From Sphingobacteriaceae bacterium (GTDB taxonomy: Bacteria > Bacteroidota > Bacteroidia > Sphingobacteriales > Sphingobacteriaceae), in the NCBI GenBank assembly GCA_014380615.1, contig JACMJM010000030.1, positions 34,805 through 98,804 of the forward strand: a DNA stretch of 64,000 nucleotides, in the 5' to 3' direction. Positions 1-8,631 of this stretch are shown here, piece after piece. The first letter of the stretch is position 1. Each line of letters starts with the position of its first letter. A program made the translations under genes and the position numbers. The notes under the pieces are model-generated. The model had not been told where the DNA came from. It saw nothing but the letters and a program-made list of their open reading frames with translations, and did no database searches.

Positions 1-1
1 C

Positions 2-523
2 AGCAGAATCGCAATTTCCGAATCGAAGGTTTCGAACGCCAAACTTAGCTGGTTAAGCCCTTTAAGTTTATCGTACGTATATTCACCTACTACTAACCTT
101 AATCTTGCCAACCCTACATTTTTTAGCGGATATCAGATTGGTTTCTCTTTTAATTTAAGTGCTGTTTTGCAAACTCCGGCAACTATCAAACAAAGTAAAG
201 AAGAGTTAAAAATCACCAGATACGACTTTGAAGAATATCTGGCTTCATTAACCGCAGAAGTTAAAACACGCTACTTTACGTATCTGCAGGCATCTAAAAG
301 CTTAAAACTTATTTATCAGTCTAATCAGGATTCGAGAGATTTTTTTACCAGTGTGAAACACAAGTATGAAAACGGGGAAGTAACCTTTGAAAATTACAAC
401 ACGGCGGCAAGCTCACTTGCAACAAGCAATCAAGGGAAGATAACAGCAGAAGTAACCCTATTGCAGGCTAAGGTAGCGTTAGAAGAATTACTTGGTATAA
501 GATTAGAAGAGGTACCTAATTAA
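2..523 (+). CDS. TolC-family outer-membrane efflux/export protein, C-terminal part (5' end outside window)
   Basis: The reading frame is open from the first complete codon of the window, so the true start lies upstream and about 173 C-terminal residues are visible. They show the TolC pattern: a beta-rich stretch at visible residues 14-55 (alternating polar and hydrophobic, ending GYQIGFSFNLS) followed by long amphipathic helices rich in Q, S, A and K with the ending LLQAKVALEELLGI, typical of the last helical hairpin. TolC proteins form trimeric channel-tunnels across the outer membrane and periplasm. The stop codon overlaps the start of the Wzc-like gene by one base (TAATG), so the two are probably translationally coupled and this protein probably serves polysaccharide export, possibly in place of a Wza-type channel. 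Family assignment is fairly secure; the polysaccharide role is inferred from position. Confidence 0.75.
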   Translation, partial: SRIAISESKVSNAKLSWLSPLSLSYVYSPTTNLNLANPTFFSGYQIGFSFNLSAVLQTPATIKQSKEELKITRYDFEEYLASLTAEVKTRYFTYLQASKSLKLIYQSNQDSRDFFTSVKHKYENGEVTFENYNTAASSLATSNQGKITAEVTLLQAKVALEELLGIRLEEVPN

Positions 524-2706
524 TGGAAATAGCGGCTTTTTTTAGATTTTTATCGAAAAACCTCAGCGTTTTAATTTTAATACCTATTGTAACGGTAATT
601 ATCACTTATTTTCTGGTAAAAAGCTTACCCGATGTTTATGAATCGCAGGCGCAGATTGCTACGGGGATAGTTGATAAATCAGAAGAAATAGACCTTTCGG
701 AAGGGCCGCCACTGCAGCAGAATGAGATTGAGCAGCGATTCGGGAATCTTATTCAAAAGATGCAGATGAATAAGATGCTTAGCATAATTTCTTACAGGTT
801 GATTATCCACGACCTGGATCCCACTTCTGTTCCCTTCAAAAAACCCAGCTCTATGGTAGAGGGCTTAACAACAGAACAGAGGAATCTTTTAATCGATGTG
901 GCTAACCGGAAACATCGTGCTATGCAGCCTCTATCATCCGGCAATAAAGATGAGGCTGCATTAAACGCCGTATTAGGCTCTATGCAGTACGATCCGGGAA
1001 GTATTAAAAAAGATTTAACAGTCTCCCGGATTATGCAAAGCGATTATATCCAGATAATCTATAAATCATCCGACCCTAATCTATCGGCTTTTGTGGTTAA
1101 TACACTGTGCAGAGAGTTTATTAACTTCTATACCCGACAGATTAAAGCTACCGGAGAAAACAAGGTAAATTACCTCTCAGACATGCTTGCGAAAAAGCAG
1201 AATGACTTGAATGCAAAAATGGGGGTTCTTAAATACTACAAGATCCAAAATAATGTATTGAACCTTCCGGAGCAGGCACGTATCATTTTCGGACAGATGA
1301 TTGATGTTGAAGCAAGACAGTCGGAACTTCAAAGAGAAATTATTGCTACCGCGGCTACCATAAGAAATATCGATAATAAATTTAATCGAAAAGACCGCCA
1401 GTATTTTGAAGCTACGGCATCGAAGGTGAATTCTGAAATAGCTACTTTCAAAGAAAAGGCTAAAGTATTAAGTGATAAATACATTGACAGCGATTTTGAC
1501 CCCGTTTATAAAAAGATGTATGACTCATTACAGGTTTTAACTACCAGTAAGATCAATGACGGAACAGATCAGCATATTTTTAATCCTTTTGCTGTTAAAC
1601 AGGATCTGATAGCTAAAAAAATTAATCTTCAGACTGAATTAGACCTGAGCCAAAACAGCATTCAATCGCTGGAACGCTTACACAACAAATTATTCGCCCA
1701 ATTCCGGCGGTTAGTACCTTTCGAAGCAAGTATTCAAAACTACGAACGGGATATTGAAATCGCCAGTCAGGAATACCTGGACATTCTAAACAGGTATAAT
1801 AACACCAGCATGGCAACAACCTTTGTGGCAAAATTGAAGCTCACGCAGGAAGCATTACCGGGGGCACTTCTTCCCTCAAAGAAAATGCTTTTAATTATTC
1901 TGAGCGGAGTAATCAGCCTTGTTTTTTGTATAATTATACTGTTTGTATTATTTTATTTTGATGATTCGGTTCAATCGGCAAAACAACTGGCAAACAACAC
2001 AGGCTTACCCGTTATCGGCCAGTTAGACCTTATCCCTAACGATAAGTTAAACATTAACGAATTATGGAACGGGAATACCGAAAATCTTAAATTTAAAAAC
2101 TTCAAAGACCAGTTAAGGGCTATCAGGCTCGAGCTGAATCAGGAACTTGATACTTTAAAAACCCTTTCGGTAATCAGTTGTGTTTCAAATGAAGGAAAGA
2201 CATTTCTTTCATTAAATCTTGCGTACGCTTATGCGGTTACAAATAAAAAGGTTTTACTTATTGATGGTAATTTTATTAACCCCCAACTTACAAAATCTTT
2301 AAAAAGCAGCCAGGTAACCCATATTGAAGACTTTTTGTTAAGCGGCGAATTTAATCCGGCTCACGAACCAAATTCCGCAATTTCGATTATGGGAAATAAA
2401 GGCGGTGGTAAATCTATTTTAGAGCTTGCGGATCAGGCGGTAATAGAAAGCCGATTTGAACAGCTAAAATCTTTGTACGACCTGATTATCATCGAGGTTC
2501 CGGCCCTAAGTATTACCGAATCGAGTAAGGAGTGGATTTTATTAACCGAAAAGGTACTGGGTGTGTTCGAATTCAAAGAGTATATAACCGATATTAAGAC
2601 TCAACAAATAAGCTATATTAAAAGCCTGGATACAAAATTTGCCGGCTGGGTATTTAATAAAATCCCTTCTGCTAGTCCGTCGAAATCCTTCTTCAAAAAG
2701 GCCTGA
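523..2706 (+). CDS. Wzc-like polysaccharide co-polymerase with degenerate BY-kinase domain
   Basis: 727 residues in the layout of a Wzz/Wzc chain-length regulator: short N-terminus, TM1 at about 14-32, a long periplasmic part with coiled-coil segments (roughly 200-400), TM2 at about 454-478, then a cytoplasmic P-loop domain. Walker A is present (SNEGKT, near 553-558), so nucleotide binding is possible. The A' motif reads LLIDGNFINP instead of the usual DADxRxP type, the Walker B aspartate is replaced by glutamate (LIIIEVP), and there is no C-terminal tyrosine cluster: the tail ends in Ser/Lys/Phe residues. Tyrosine autokinase activity is therefore doubtful, while the co-polymerase role is likely kept. 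It starts inside the stop codon of the TolC-like gene and is followed 2 nt later by the GT2 gene, so it sits in the core operon. Confidence 0.85.
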   Translation: MEIAAFFRFLSKNLSVLILIPIVTVIITYFLVKSLPDVYESQAQIATGIVDKSEEIDLSEGPPLQQNEIEQRFGNLIQKMQMNKMLSIISYRLIIHDLDPTSVPFKKPSSMVEGLTTEQRNLLIDVANRKHRAMQPLSSGNKDEAALNAVLGSMQYDPGSIKKDLTVSRIMQSDYIQIIYKSSDPNLSAFVVNTLCREFINFYTRQIKATGENKVNYLSDMLAKKQNDLNAKMGVLKYYKIQNNVLNLPEQARIIFGQMIDVEARQSELQREIIATAATIRNIDNKFNRKDRQYFEATASKVNSEIATFKEKAKVLSDKYIDSDFDPVYKKMYDSLQVLTTSKINDGTDQHIFNPFAVKQDLIAKKINLQTELDLSQNSIQSLERLHNKLFAQFRRLVPFEASIQNYERDIEIASQEYLDILNRYNNTSMATTFVAKLKLTQEALPGALLPSKKMLLIILSGVISLVFCIIILFVLFYFDDSVQSAKQLANNTGLPVIGQLDLIPNDKLNINELWNGNTENLKFKNFKDQLRAIRLELNQELDTLKTLSVISCVSNEGKTFLSLNLAYAYAVTNKKVLLIDGNFINPQLTKSLKSSQVTHIEDFLLSGEFNPAHEPNSAISIMGNKGGGKSILELADQAVIESRFEQLKSLYDLIIIEVPALSITESSKEWILLTEKVLGVFEFKEYITDIKTQQISYIKSLDTKFAGWVFNKIPSASPSKSFFKKA

Positions 2707-2708
2707 TT

Positions 2709-3866
2709 ATGTTAAGTTTATTTTTAATTATCTGGATAATTATACAATTGATTATTGGATTTAACCTTATTTTTCCATTACTGCTCTATTGCCTTTATCT
2801 TCTTACAAAAAATCGCGCCACACCACCGCCAGCAAGAACCAATCAACCCGATTTCGCCGTCATTATAACTGCTTATCAATATGTTGATACACTGCCGGAT
2901 GTAGTAGCCTCTGTATTAAAGCTCAATTATGACAATTTCCTCGTTTACATAGTAGCCGATAACTGTGATATTTCATCGCTTCACTTCACCGATGAACGGG
3001 TAATTTTAATGAAACCGGAAGATGTACTAAGGGGCAATACCAAATCTCATTTTTATGCCATTAACCGGTTTAAAAGAGAGCATGATATTGTGACTATCAT
3101 CGACAGCGACAACCTTGTAAACCCTGAATACCTTAACCAATTAGCTCCGTTTTTTAAAAATGGATTTGAAGCTGTACAGGGGCTTCGCGAAGCAAAAAAT
3201 CTGGATACAACCTATGCCTGTCTGGATGCCGCCCGTGATATTTATTATCACTTTTTCGACTGTAAAGTGCTTTTCCGTTGCGGATCATCATCTACCTTAT
3301 CGGGATCGGGGATGGCATTTACAACGCAGTTATATAAAAAATGCCTGGAGAATAAAGTAATTGAAGGTGCCGGGTTTGATAAAGTATTGCAGGCAGCTAT
3401 TTTAGAAAGGAATAAGAGAATAGCTTTTGCGGGAGACGCGATTGTATATGACCAAAAAACATCGAGGCCCGAAGAACTCGTCAATCAGCGCTCGAGGTGG
3501 ATCAATACCTGGTTTAAGTATTTTAGTTTAGGCTTTGGAATTTTCTTTTCGGGGCTAAAAAATTTAAGCCTTAATCAGATTTTATTCGGGCTGGTATTAT
3601 TAAGGCCACCGCTGTTTGTTTTTTTGATACTTTCTGTAGTTATGATGCTTATCAGTTTAGTTGCGTTTCCGGTACATGCGCTATTCTGGCTTATAGGGTT
3701 CCTGGTATTCGTAAGTTGTTTCGCTATCGCACTTGTTAGTTCAAACCCCGACAAGCGAATTTATAAAGCCCTTACAGGCATACCTAAATTTATATTTTAC
3801 CAGGTAATTTCATTAACAAAAATTCGAAAAGCAAATATCCGTTCGGTTAGTACAAAACACACTTAG
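2709..3866 (+). CDS. Membrane-bound family 2 glycosyltransferase
   Basis: 385 residues. An N-terminal membrane segment (about 4-30) is followed by a GT-A catalytic domain starting FAVIITAYQ, with the metal-binding DxD as DSD near residues 131-133 and a QRSRW motif (QxxRW type) near 259-263. Two to three further membrane helices follow at about 290-360. DxD plus QxxRW and C-terminal helices are features of processive or membrane GT2 enzymes such as hyaluronan or cellulose synthase relatives and of enzymes that begin polysaccharide chains. The position directly after the Wzc-like gene suggests it acts at the cytoplasmic face in assembling the repeat unit. Donor and acceptor sugars cannot be read from the sequence. 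Confidence 0.85.
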   Translation: MLSLFLIIWIIIQLIIGFNLIFPLLLYCLYLLTKNRATPPPARTNQPDFAVIITAYQYVDTLPDVVASVLKLNYDNFLVYIVADNCDISSLHFTDERVILMKPEDVLRGNTKSHFYAINRFKREHDIVTIIDSDNLVNPEYLNQLAPFFKNGFEAVQGLREAKNLDTTYACLDAARDIYYHFFDCKVLFRCGSSSTLSGSGMAFTTQLYKKCLENKVIEGAGFDKVLQAAILERNKRIAFAGDAIVYDQKTSRPEELVNQRSRWINTWFKYFSLGFGIFFSGLKNLSLNQILFGLVLLRPPLFVFLILSVVMMLISLVAFPVHALFWLIGFLVFVSCFAIALVSSNPDKRIYKALTGIPKFIFYQVISLTKIRKANIRSVSTKHT

Positions 3867-3904
3867 TTTATACTTTTTACGTCAAAATAATTTTATCACT
3901 AACG

Positions 3905-4075
3905 ATGAGAATAAATCCTAAAAAGCCACAAAACAGTGTAATTACAGAAAAAAGCACGGTAGAAAACACTGACGCAAAAGAAGAAGTCAAAGATACTTCC
4001 ATCACCGAATTGCTCTCGCTCATTTTCGCGTTTATTGGTGTATATGGCTTTTTTATAAAATTCATATTTTTTTGA
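3905..4075 (+). CDS. Small membrane protein (56 aa) of the polysaccharide operon
   Basis: A short ATG-started frame not normally called at usual length cut-offs. The N-terminal 35 residues are hydrophilic and charged (many K, E, D, T, S); the last about 20 (LLSLIFAFIGVYGFFIKFIF) would make one membrane helix. Its TGA stop shares one base with the ATG of the Wzy-like gene (TGATG), the same coupling geometry used by other genes of this operon, and it fills the only gap between the GT2 and polymerase genes. The amphipathic layout and coupling argue that it is translated. I do not recognise the family; a small partner of the polymerase or glycosyltransferase is an inference. The opposite-strand frame over the same bases has no such support. 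Confidence 0.6.
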   Translation: MRINPKKPQNSVITEKSTVENTDAKEEVKDTSITELLSLIFAFIGVYGFFIKFIFF

Positions 4076-5580
4076 TGCGTGTTCTGCCTGATTTAAAAAG
4101 CACCGAATCTGGCTTGCAGCCGGGTTATATAGCCGAACACAGGACGGAAAAAAACATTCTGCCCGCTAAGTATTGGTATTTGCTCGGCATTGCTGGTTTA
4201 ACACTCCTTTGCCTGGTTTTTGCGGTTGTTCTTTCTTTATACGGGATAAAATATGCTATAGTATTGATTGTAGGGTTGATGGCACTACCCGCAGTTTATA
4301 TGATAGTAGCCTTTCCTAAGGCTGGCATTTTGAGTTTGCTGGTGTCGGCCTACTTCCTCATGTGGATTATCAGGATGGGAGTAAATTTCCCGCTAGGTAC
4401 CGTCATGGATGGTATTCAGGCTTTATTGATTTTCGGCTTCTTTTTGCATCAAAAGTTTCGGCCAGACTGGAAGATTTTTAAAACCCCTATAGCAACTATC
4501 ATTATCATCTGGGAAGCATACACCATTTTGCAGGTTGCCAACCCTACCGCCGAATCGCGTATGGCGTGGTTGTATACAGTGCGTACCATTGGGGTTGTAA
4601 CCTTAATGTACTTTATATTTTCGTACCACATTAGAACAATTTCCTTCGTAAAAGTAATTTTAAACATCTGGATGTTTTTATCTTTTCTGGGTGCCTTAAA
4701 CGCATTTAAACAACAATATTTCGGTTTTTTCGCATTCGAGGAGGCCGATTTCAACGACCCGCTGGTTCAGAGTTTATTGTTCATAAACGGCGAATGGAGA
4801 AAATTTTCAATTTTCTCCGATCCTGTGGCATTTTCATATAATATGGCCATCAGTGCTATATTTTGTTTTTGCGTGGTTTTAAGCCCTGTAAAACTTAAAA
4901 GAAAAATAATACATGGCCTATTGGCAGTTTTTTTTATTACTACTATGCTTTATTCGGCAACAAGGGCCGCATATGTCCTTATCCCGGCCGCGGCAATTTT
5001 TTACATAGTGATGAATATAAACCGAAAGGTTTTAGCATTCGGAATTGTAGGAGCGATGTTTATGCTTGTACTGATAAATATCCCTACAGGAAACGTTACT
5101 CTTTACCGATTCCAATCAGCATTTAAGCCATCCGACGACGCATCGTTTAACGTACGAAAAGAGAATCAGAAAAGAATGCAACCTTATATTCAGAGTCATC
5201 CATTTGGCGGAGGCTTAGGTGCGACCGGGGGCTGGGGAATGCGTTTTGCGCCCCACTCTTTCCTGGCACAGCTTCCGCCCGATAGTACGTACTTTCGAGT
5301 GGCTGTTGAACTTGGGTGGATAGGCTTGTTTTTGTTTTGTACATTGCTGTTCGTCTCTTTAAAGCAGGGGGTAATTAATTATTTCCGAATCCGGGATCCC
5401 GAACTCAAATCGTACTGTTTGGCGATGACATTAATCATTTTCGCATTAAATGTGGGGAGCTTTCCGCAAGAATCGGTTGTTCAATTCCCCATTAATATTT
5501 ATTTGTATTTGTTTATCGCTTTGATTAATATTACTTACCAGCTCGATCAGCAAAAGCAAAAAGAAGCCGTTCAGAACTAA
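4075..5580 (+). CDS. Wzy-type polymerase / O-antigen ligase family membrane protein
   Basis: 501 residues from ATG 4075 (a TTG one codon earlier is less likely because the ATG overlaps the preceding stop). The chain is very hydrophobic, with about ten to twelve membrane spans, and has the large periplasmic loop in the C-terminal half (about 335-405, with the HPFGGGLGATGG stretch and an Rxxx-rich region) that typifies the Wzy/WaaL superfamily. Such proteins transfer undecaprenyl-linked glycans in the periplasm, either polymerising repeat units or ligating them. With Wzx and a Wzc-like protein in the same locus, polymerase is the more likely job. Sequence divergence in this superfamily is large, so the distinction from a ligase is not certain. 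Confidence 0.8.
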   Translation: MRVLPDLKSTESGLQPGYIAEHRTEKNILPAKYWYLLGIAGLTLLCLVFAVVLSLYGIKYAIVLIVGLMALPAVYMIVAFPKAGILSLLVSAYFLMWIIRMGVNFPLGTVMDGIQALLIFGFFLHQKFRPDWKIFKTPIATIIIIWEAYTILQVANPTAESRMAWLYTVRTIGVVTLMYFIFSYHIRTISFVKVILNIWMFLSFLGALNAFKQQYFGFFAFEEADFNDPLVQSLLFINGEWRKFSIFSDPVAFSYNMAISAIFCFCVVLSPVKLKRKIIHGLLAVFFITTMLYSATRAAYVLIPAAAIFYIVMNINRKVLAFGIVGAMFMLVLINIPTGNVTLYRFQSAFKPSDDASFNVRKENQKRMQPYIQSHPFGGGLGATGGWGMRFAPHSFLAQLPPDSTYFRVAVELGWIGLFLFCTLLFVSLKQGVINYFRIRDPELKSYCLAMTLIIFALNVGSFPQESVVQFPINIYLYLFIALINITYQLDQQKQKEAVQN

Positions 5581-5592
5581 TAATCAATTGAT

Positions 5593-6207
5593 GTGCTAGC
5601 AGAAAAGATAAAAGCCAATCCTTCACTAAAAAAGTTTGCTCACTGGTGCCTGATACCCTCTAACGAATATCGTCCGCGTTTATGGGTTAAACTGTTCCTT
5701 AACCCTTTTAAACACAAAAAAGGTAAAGGATCTACCATACACAGCCGTACCCGCATAGATGTGCTTCCTTTTAATAATTTTGAACTGGGAGACTACTCAA
5801 CCATTGAAGACTTTAGCACAATAAATAATGGTGTGGGAGATGTCATCATCGGAAAAAAATCAATTGTCGGCATCGGTAATGTAATTATAGGACCGGTTAA
5901 AATTGGTGATAATGTAATGCTTGCCCAAAACATTGTAGTTTCAGGGTTAAACCATGGGTATGAGGACATCAACATCCCACCTAAAGACCAAAAAGTTAGT
6001 ACCAAACCCATCACAATCAGCGACAATGTTTGGATTGGCGCGAACTGCGTTATCACAGCCGGAATATCAATCGGAAAGCATTCTGTAATTGGCGCGGGAA
6101 GTGTAGTTACCAAGGATATTCCCGAGTATGTAGTTGCCGTGGGAAACCCGGCCAGAATCATCAAAAAGTACAATTCCGATACCTTTACCTGGGATAAAAT
6201 ACTCTAA
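5593..6207 (+). CDS. Hexapeptide-repeat (left-handed beta-helix) O-acetyltransferase
   Basis: 204 residues, GTG start; an in-frame stop lies 12 nt upstream, and the ATG overlapping the GTG belongs to a frame that ends after two codons. From about residue 70 onward the chain shows [LIV]-G-x(4) hexapeptide repeats (IIGKKSIVGIGNVIIGPVKIGDNVML), a catalytic-type His in GLNHGYED near 120, the WIGANCVI turn and the usual ending GAGSVVTKDIPEYVVAVGNPA. These are acetyl-CoA dependent acetyltransferases of the WcaF/xenobiotic acetyltransferase type, acting in the cytoplasm. In this locus it most likely O-acetylates a sugar of the repeat unit. The next gene starts within its stop codon (TAATG). Confidence 0.85.
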   Translation: MLAEKIKANPSLKKFAHWCLIPSNEYRPRLWVKLFLNPFKHKKGKGSTIHSRTRIDVLPFNNFELGDYSTIEDFSTINNGVGDVIIGKKSIVGIGNVIIGPVKIGDNVMLAQNIVVSGLNHGYEDINIPPKDQKVSTKPITISDNVWIGANCVITAGISIGKHSVIGAGSVVTKDIPEYVVAVGNPARIIKKYNSDTFTWDKIL

Positions 6208-7412
6208 TGGGTTTAACAGATAAAACTATATTTATTCTGGGCACAACCAAGTTCGATAATCCCTACGAATCTGCGAGCTATATTATCGCGAAGGGTCTTG
6301 CCGAAAATAACAGGGTATATTATATTGAGAATCCTTTTACCTGGAAAGATTATTTCAAATACCGTAAAACACCAGAATTTGAGCGGAGAAAACAATATTT
6401 TTCAGGCCGATCTGACGGGGTAATATCAACGGAAATACCAAACTTAAAAATTCTAATTACACCACCCCTATTGTCTATAAACTTTTTCCCGGAGGGGAGT
6501 ATTTACCGGTATTTATTGAAATTTAATGAACTGACTATAGTTAAGAGAATAAAAAAGGTACTCGAACAAACCAAAATCCAAGAGTACATTTATATCAACT
6601 CCTTTAATTTCCATTATCCTAATATATCAAAACACATAGCTCCTGTTTTAAAAGTATACCATTGCGTAGACCCCTTAATTTTGCCTTTTGATAGAAAGCA
6701 CGGGCTGATTTCGGAGAAAGAGTTGCTTTGCAATAGTGATGTGGTTATATGTACCAGTAAACAGCTTTTAAGAGATAAAAAGACATTTAACAACAATACT
6801 TATTTCATACCAAACGCGGCCGATATTATCCATAGCAGCAGAGCAATGGACGACGATGTTCAAGTTCACCCTGCCCTTTCTAAACTAAAAAAACCAGTTA
6901 TAGGTTATTTCGGGAATATTGAACGCAGAATTGATTTTGATCTGATCAGAATTCTTTCGAAAGAAAAGCCAGAGATGAGTTTTGTTTTAGCTGGGCCCGT
7001 TAGTCCTGAATTTATCCCCGAATGGCTGCCTGATATTCCGAATATTTTTTTAACCGGCCGCTTTGATTACGACCAGCTACCTTCCGTTTTGAAGGGATTC
7101 GACGTTGCGATTATTCCATTCAAAAGAGATGAAGTAAGTAATACGATATTCCCCCTTAAACTTTTTGAATACTTAGGAGCTGGTAAGCCTGTTGTAGCAA
7201 CAAATTTCAATCCCGATCTGGAAGAATTCACAAAAGGCACCGTACATTATTGTGAAAACGCGCAAACTTTCGGCGAGGCGCTAACAATAGAGTTAACAGC
7301 CGGTTCGCAGGAAAAAATCGATAAAAGAATTGCTGTTGCCAAAGAAAATACCTGGACAAAACGCATCGAACAATTCTCTGATTTACTGAATGCTCAACTT
7401 CACACGCAATAG
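6207..7412 (+). CDS. GT-B glycosyltransferase (group 1, TuaH-like)
   Basis: 401 residues. The N-terminal half begins with a Rossmann strand (KTIFILGTTKFDNP); the C-terminal half contains VIGYFGNIERRIDFDLI and the donor-site motif FPLKLFEYLGAGKPVVAT near 314-331, where Lys and Glu bind the nucleotide-sugar. This fits retaining GT4-like enzymes, close in layout to TuaH-type transferases. It lacks membrane spans and would work on undecaprenyl-linked intermediates at the inner face of the cytoplasmic membrane. It overlaps the acetyltransferase stop by one base and so belongs to the same transcript. Sugar specificity is unknown. About 118 nt without a convincing gene separate it from the next glycosyltransferase. 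Confidence 0.82.
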   Translation: MGLTDKTIFILGTTKFDNPYESASYIIAKGLAENNRVYYIENPFTWKDYFKYRKTPEFERRKQYFSGRSDGVISTEIPNLKILITPPLLSINFFPEGSIYRYLLKFNELTIVKRIKKVLEQTKIQEYIYINSFNFHYPNISKHIAPVLKVYHCVDPLILPFDRKHGLISEKELLCNSDVVICTSKQLLRDKKTFNNNTYFIPNAADIIHSSRAMDDDVQVHPALSKLKKPVIGYFGNIERRIDFDLIRILSKEKPEMSFVLAGPVSPEFIPEWLPDIPNIFLTGRFDYDQLPSVLKGFDVAIIPFKRDEVSNTIFPLKLFEYLGAGKPVVATNFNPDLEEFTKGTVHYCENAQTFGEALTIELTAGSQEKIDKRIAVAKENTWTKRIEQFSDLLNAQLHTQ

Positions 7413-7530
7413 CAACGTATAATACTAACGATAATAAAAAATTGATATTTAAAAAACCGCTTATTTTGGTTTCGCGCTTTGGGGGCGATATTAAAATAAT
7501 ATATTCGCAAATCAATTACATGAAAACCCA

Positions 7531-8619
7531 ATGATCAATATTCTTTACGATCATCAAAAGTTTAGCACGCAAGAATACGGTGGAATTAGCAGGTATTTCG
7601 CCACTTTAATTCAGGCGATAAAACGTTCTCCTGAGTTTGAATACCAGTTGGGAGTATTGCTTTCGAATAACCATTATTTACAAAACACAGATGAGGCATT
7701 TCACTCTCTTAAAAAAATCATAAAAAATCCCGGCAGCATTTATAAGCTTAATAAACTCTATAATCAGTATTTATTAACCCGAAACCGATTCGATGTATTC
7801 CATCCCACGTATTATGATACCTACTTTATAGATAAATTAAAAAAGCCTCTGGTAGTGACCATTCATGATATGACCTATGAGCGCCTGCCAGAATATTTTT
7901 GGGCGAAAGATCCGCTTACAAAATTAAAACGTTTAAATATTGAGCGGGCCGACAAGATTATAGCCATATCTGAGACGACTAAAAATGATCTGATAAAGTA
8001 TTTAAACACCAACCCTGATAAAATTGAGGTTGTTTATCATGGAATTGATTTCGAAACACCCTTAAATGTCACGCCGTTAAAAAATATACCAGAAGAATAT
8101 ATTTTATTCGTAGGGCATAGAAACGCCTATAAAAACTTCTTTTTATTTTTATACGCTTTTCAGCAACTCTCTATCAAACATCCCGATTTAAAGGTTATTT
8201 TAACCGGTGGCGGCGATTTAGATATCGCTGAATTAGAGTTTATACAAAGGCTAAAACTTAGTGATAAAATATTGCACATTAACGCTTCGGATGAAGAGTT
8301 GAATTATCTTTATCAGCAAGCGATAACTTTTGTATACCCCTCTCTCCACGAAGGTTTTGGCTTACCGATCCTTGAAGCTTTTATGTCTGAATGCCCTATT
8401 GTTTTAAGTGATACAGAGTGTTTTCGCGAAATAGCCCAGGATGCGGCATTATATTTTGAACCTCAAAGTGTTGACGATTTAGCGGCTACACTTGAAAAGG
8501 TTATAAATAGTAATGATCTTCGTTCAAATTTAATTGAAGCAGGAAAAAAACGCATTCAATACTTTCCCCTGCAGAAGTCGGTAGATGAGACTTTTGAAAT
8601 TTATAAAAAGCTAGTGTAA
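7531..8619 (+). CDS. Family 4 glycosyltransferase
   Basis: 362 residues with the RfaG-like GT4 fold. The N-terminus carries the acceptor-side glycine loop (QEYGGISRYFATLI), the middle has VVTIHDMTYERLPEYF and the sugar-nucleotide region YILFVGHRNAYKN, and the C-terminal donor motif is HEGFGLPILEAF near 272-283 (E-x7-E pattern). It resembles mannosyl- and other hexosyl-transferases of polysaccharide loci. It is soluble or peripheral and is followed 12 nt later by the acyltransferase gene. An ATGAAAACCCAATGA mini-frame overlaps its start codon; this may be chance. Substrate unknown. Confidence 0.87.
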   Translation: MINILYDHQKFSTQEYGGISRYFATLIQAIKRSPEFEYQLGVLLSNNHYLQNTDEAFHSLKKIIKNPGSIYKLNKLYNQYLLTRNRFDVFHPTYYDTYFIDKLKKPLVVTIHDMTYERLPEYFWAKDPLTKLKRLNIERADKIIAISETTKNDLIKYLNTNPDKIEVVYHGIDFETPLNVTPLKNIPEEYILFVGHRNAYKNFFLFLYAFQQLSIKHPDLKVILTGGGDLDIAELEFIQRLKLSDKILHINASDEELNYLYQQAITFVYPSLHEGFGLPILEAFMSECPIVLSDTECFREIAQDAALYFEPQSVDDLAATLEKVINSNDLRSNLIEAGKKRIQYFPLQKSVDETFEIYKKLV

Positions 8620-8631
8620 ATCTTCTGCAAA

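Noticed and set aside
3877..4065. Minus-strand frame of 62 codons opposite the small plus-strand peptide gene
   Set aside because: It has no coupling or conserved features; the plus-strand frame has a TGATG junction with the polymerase gene and a membrane helix at the right place.
5793..6173. Minus-strand frame of 126 codons within the acetyltransferase gene
   Set aside because: A mirror of the hexapeptide repeats of the real gene; no promoter or family sense.
7413..7530. Gap between two glycosyltransferase genes with a TTG-started frame overlapping the next start
   Set aside because: Only about 30 codons with no recognisable features; the ATGA overlap alone is not enough.
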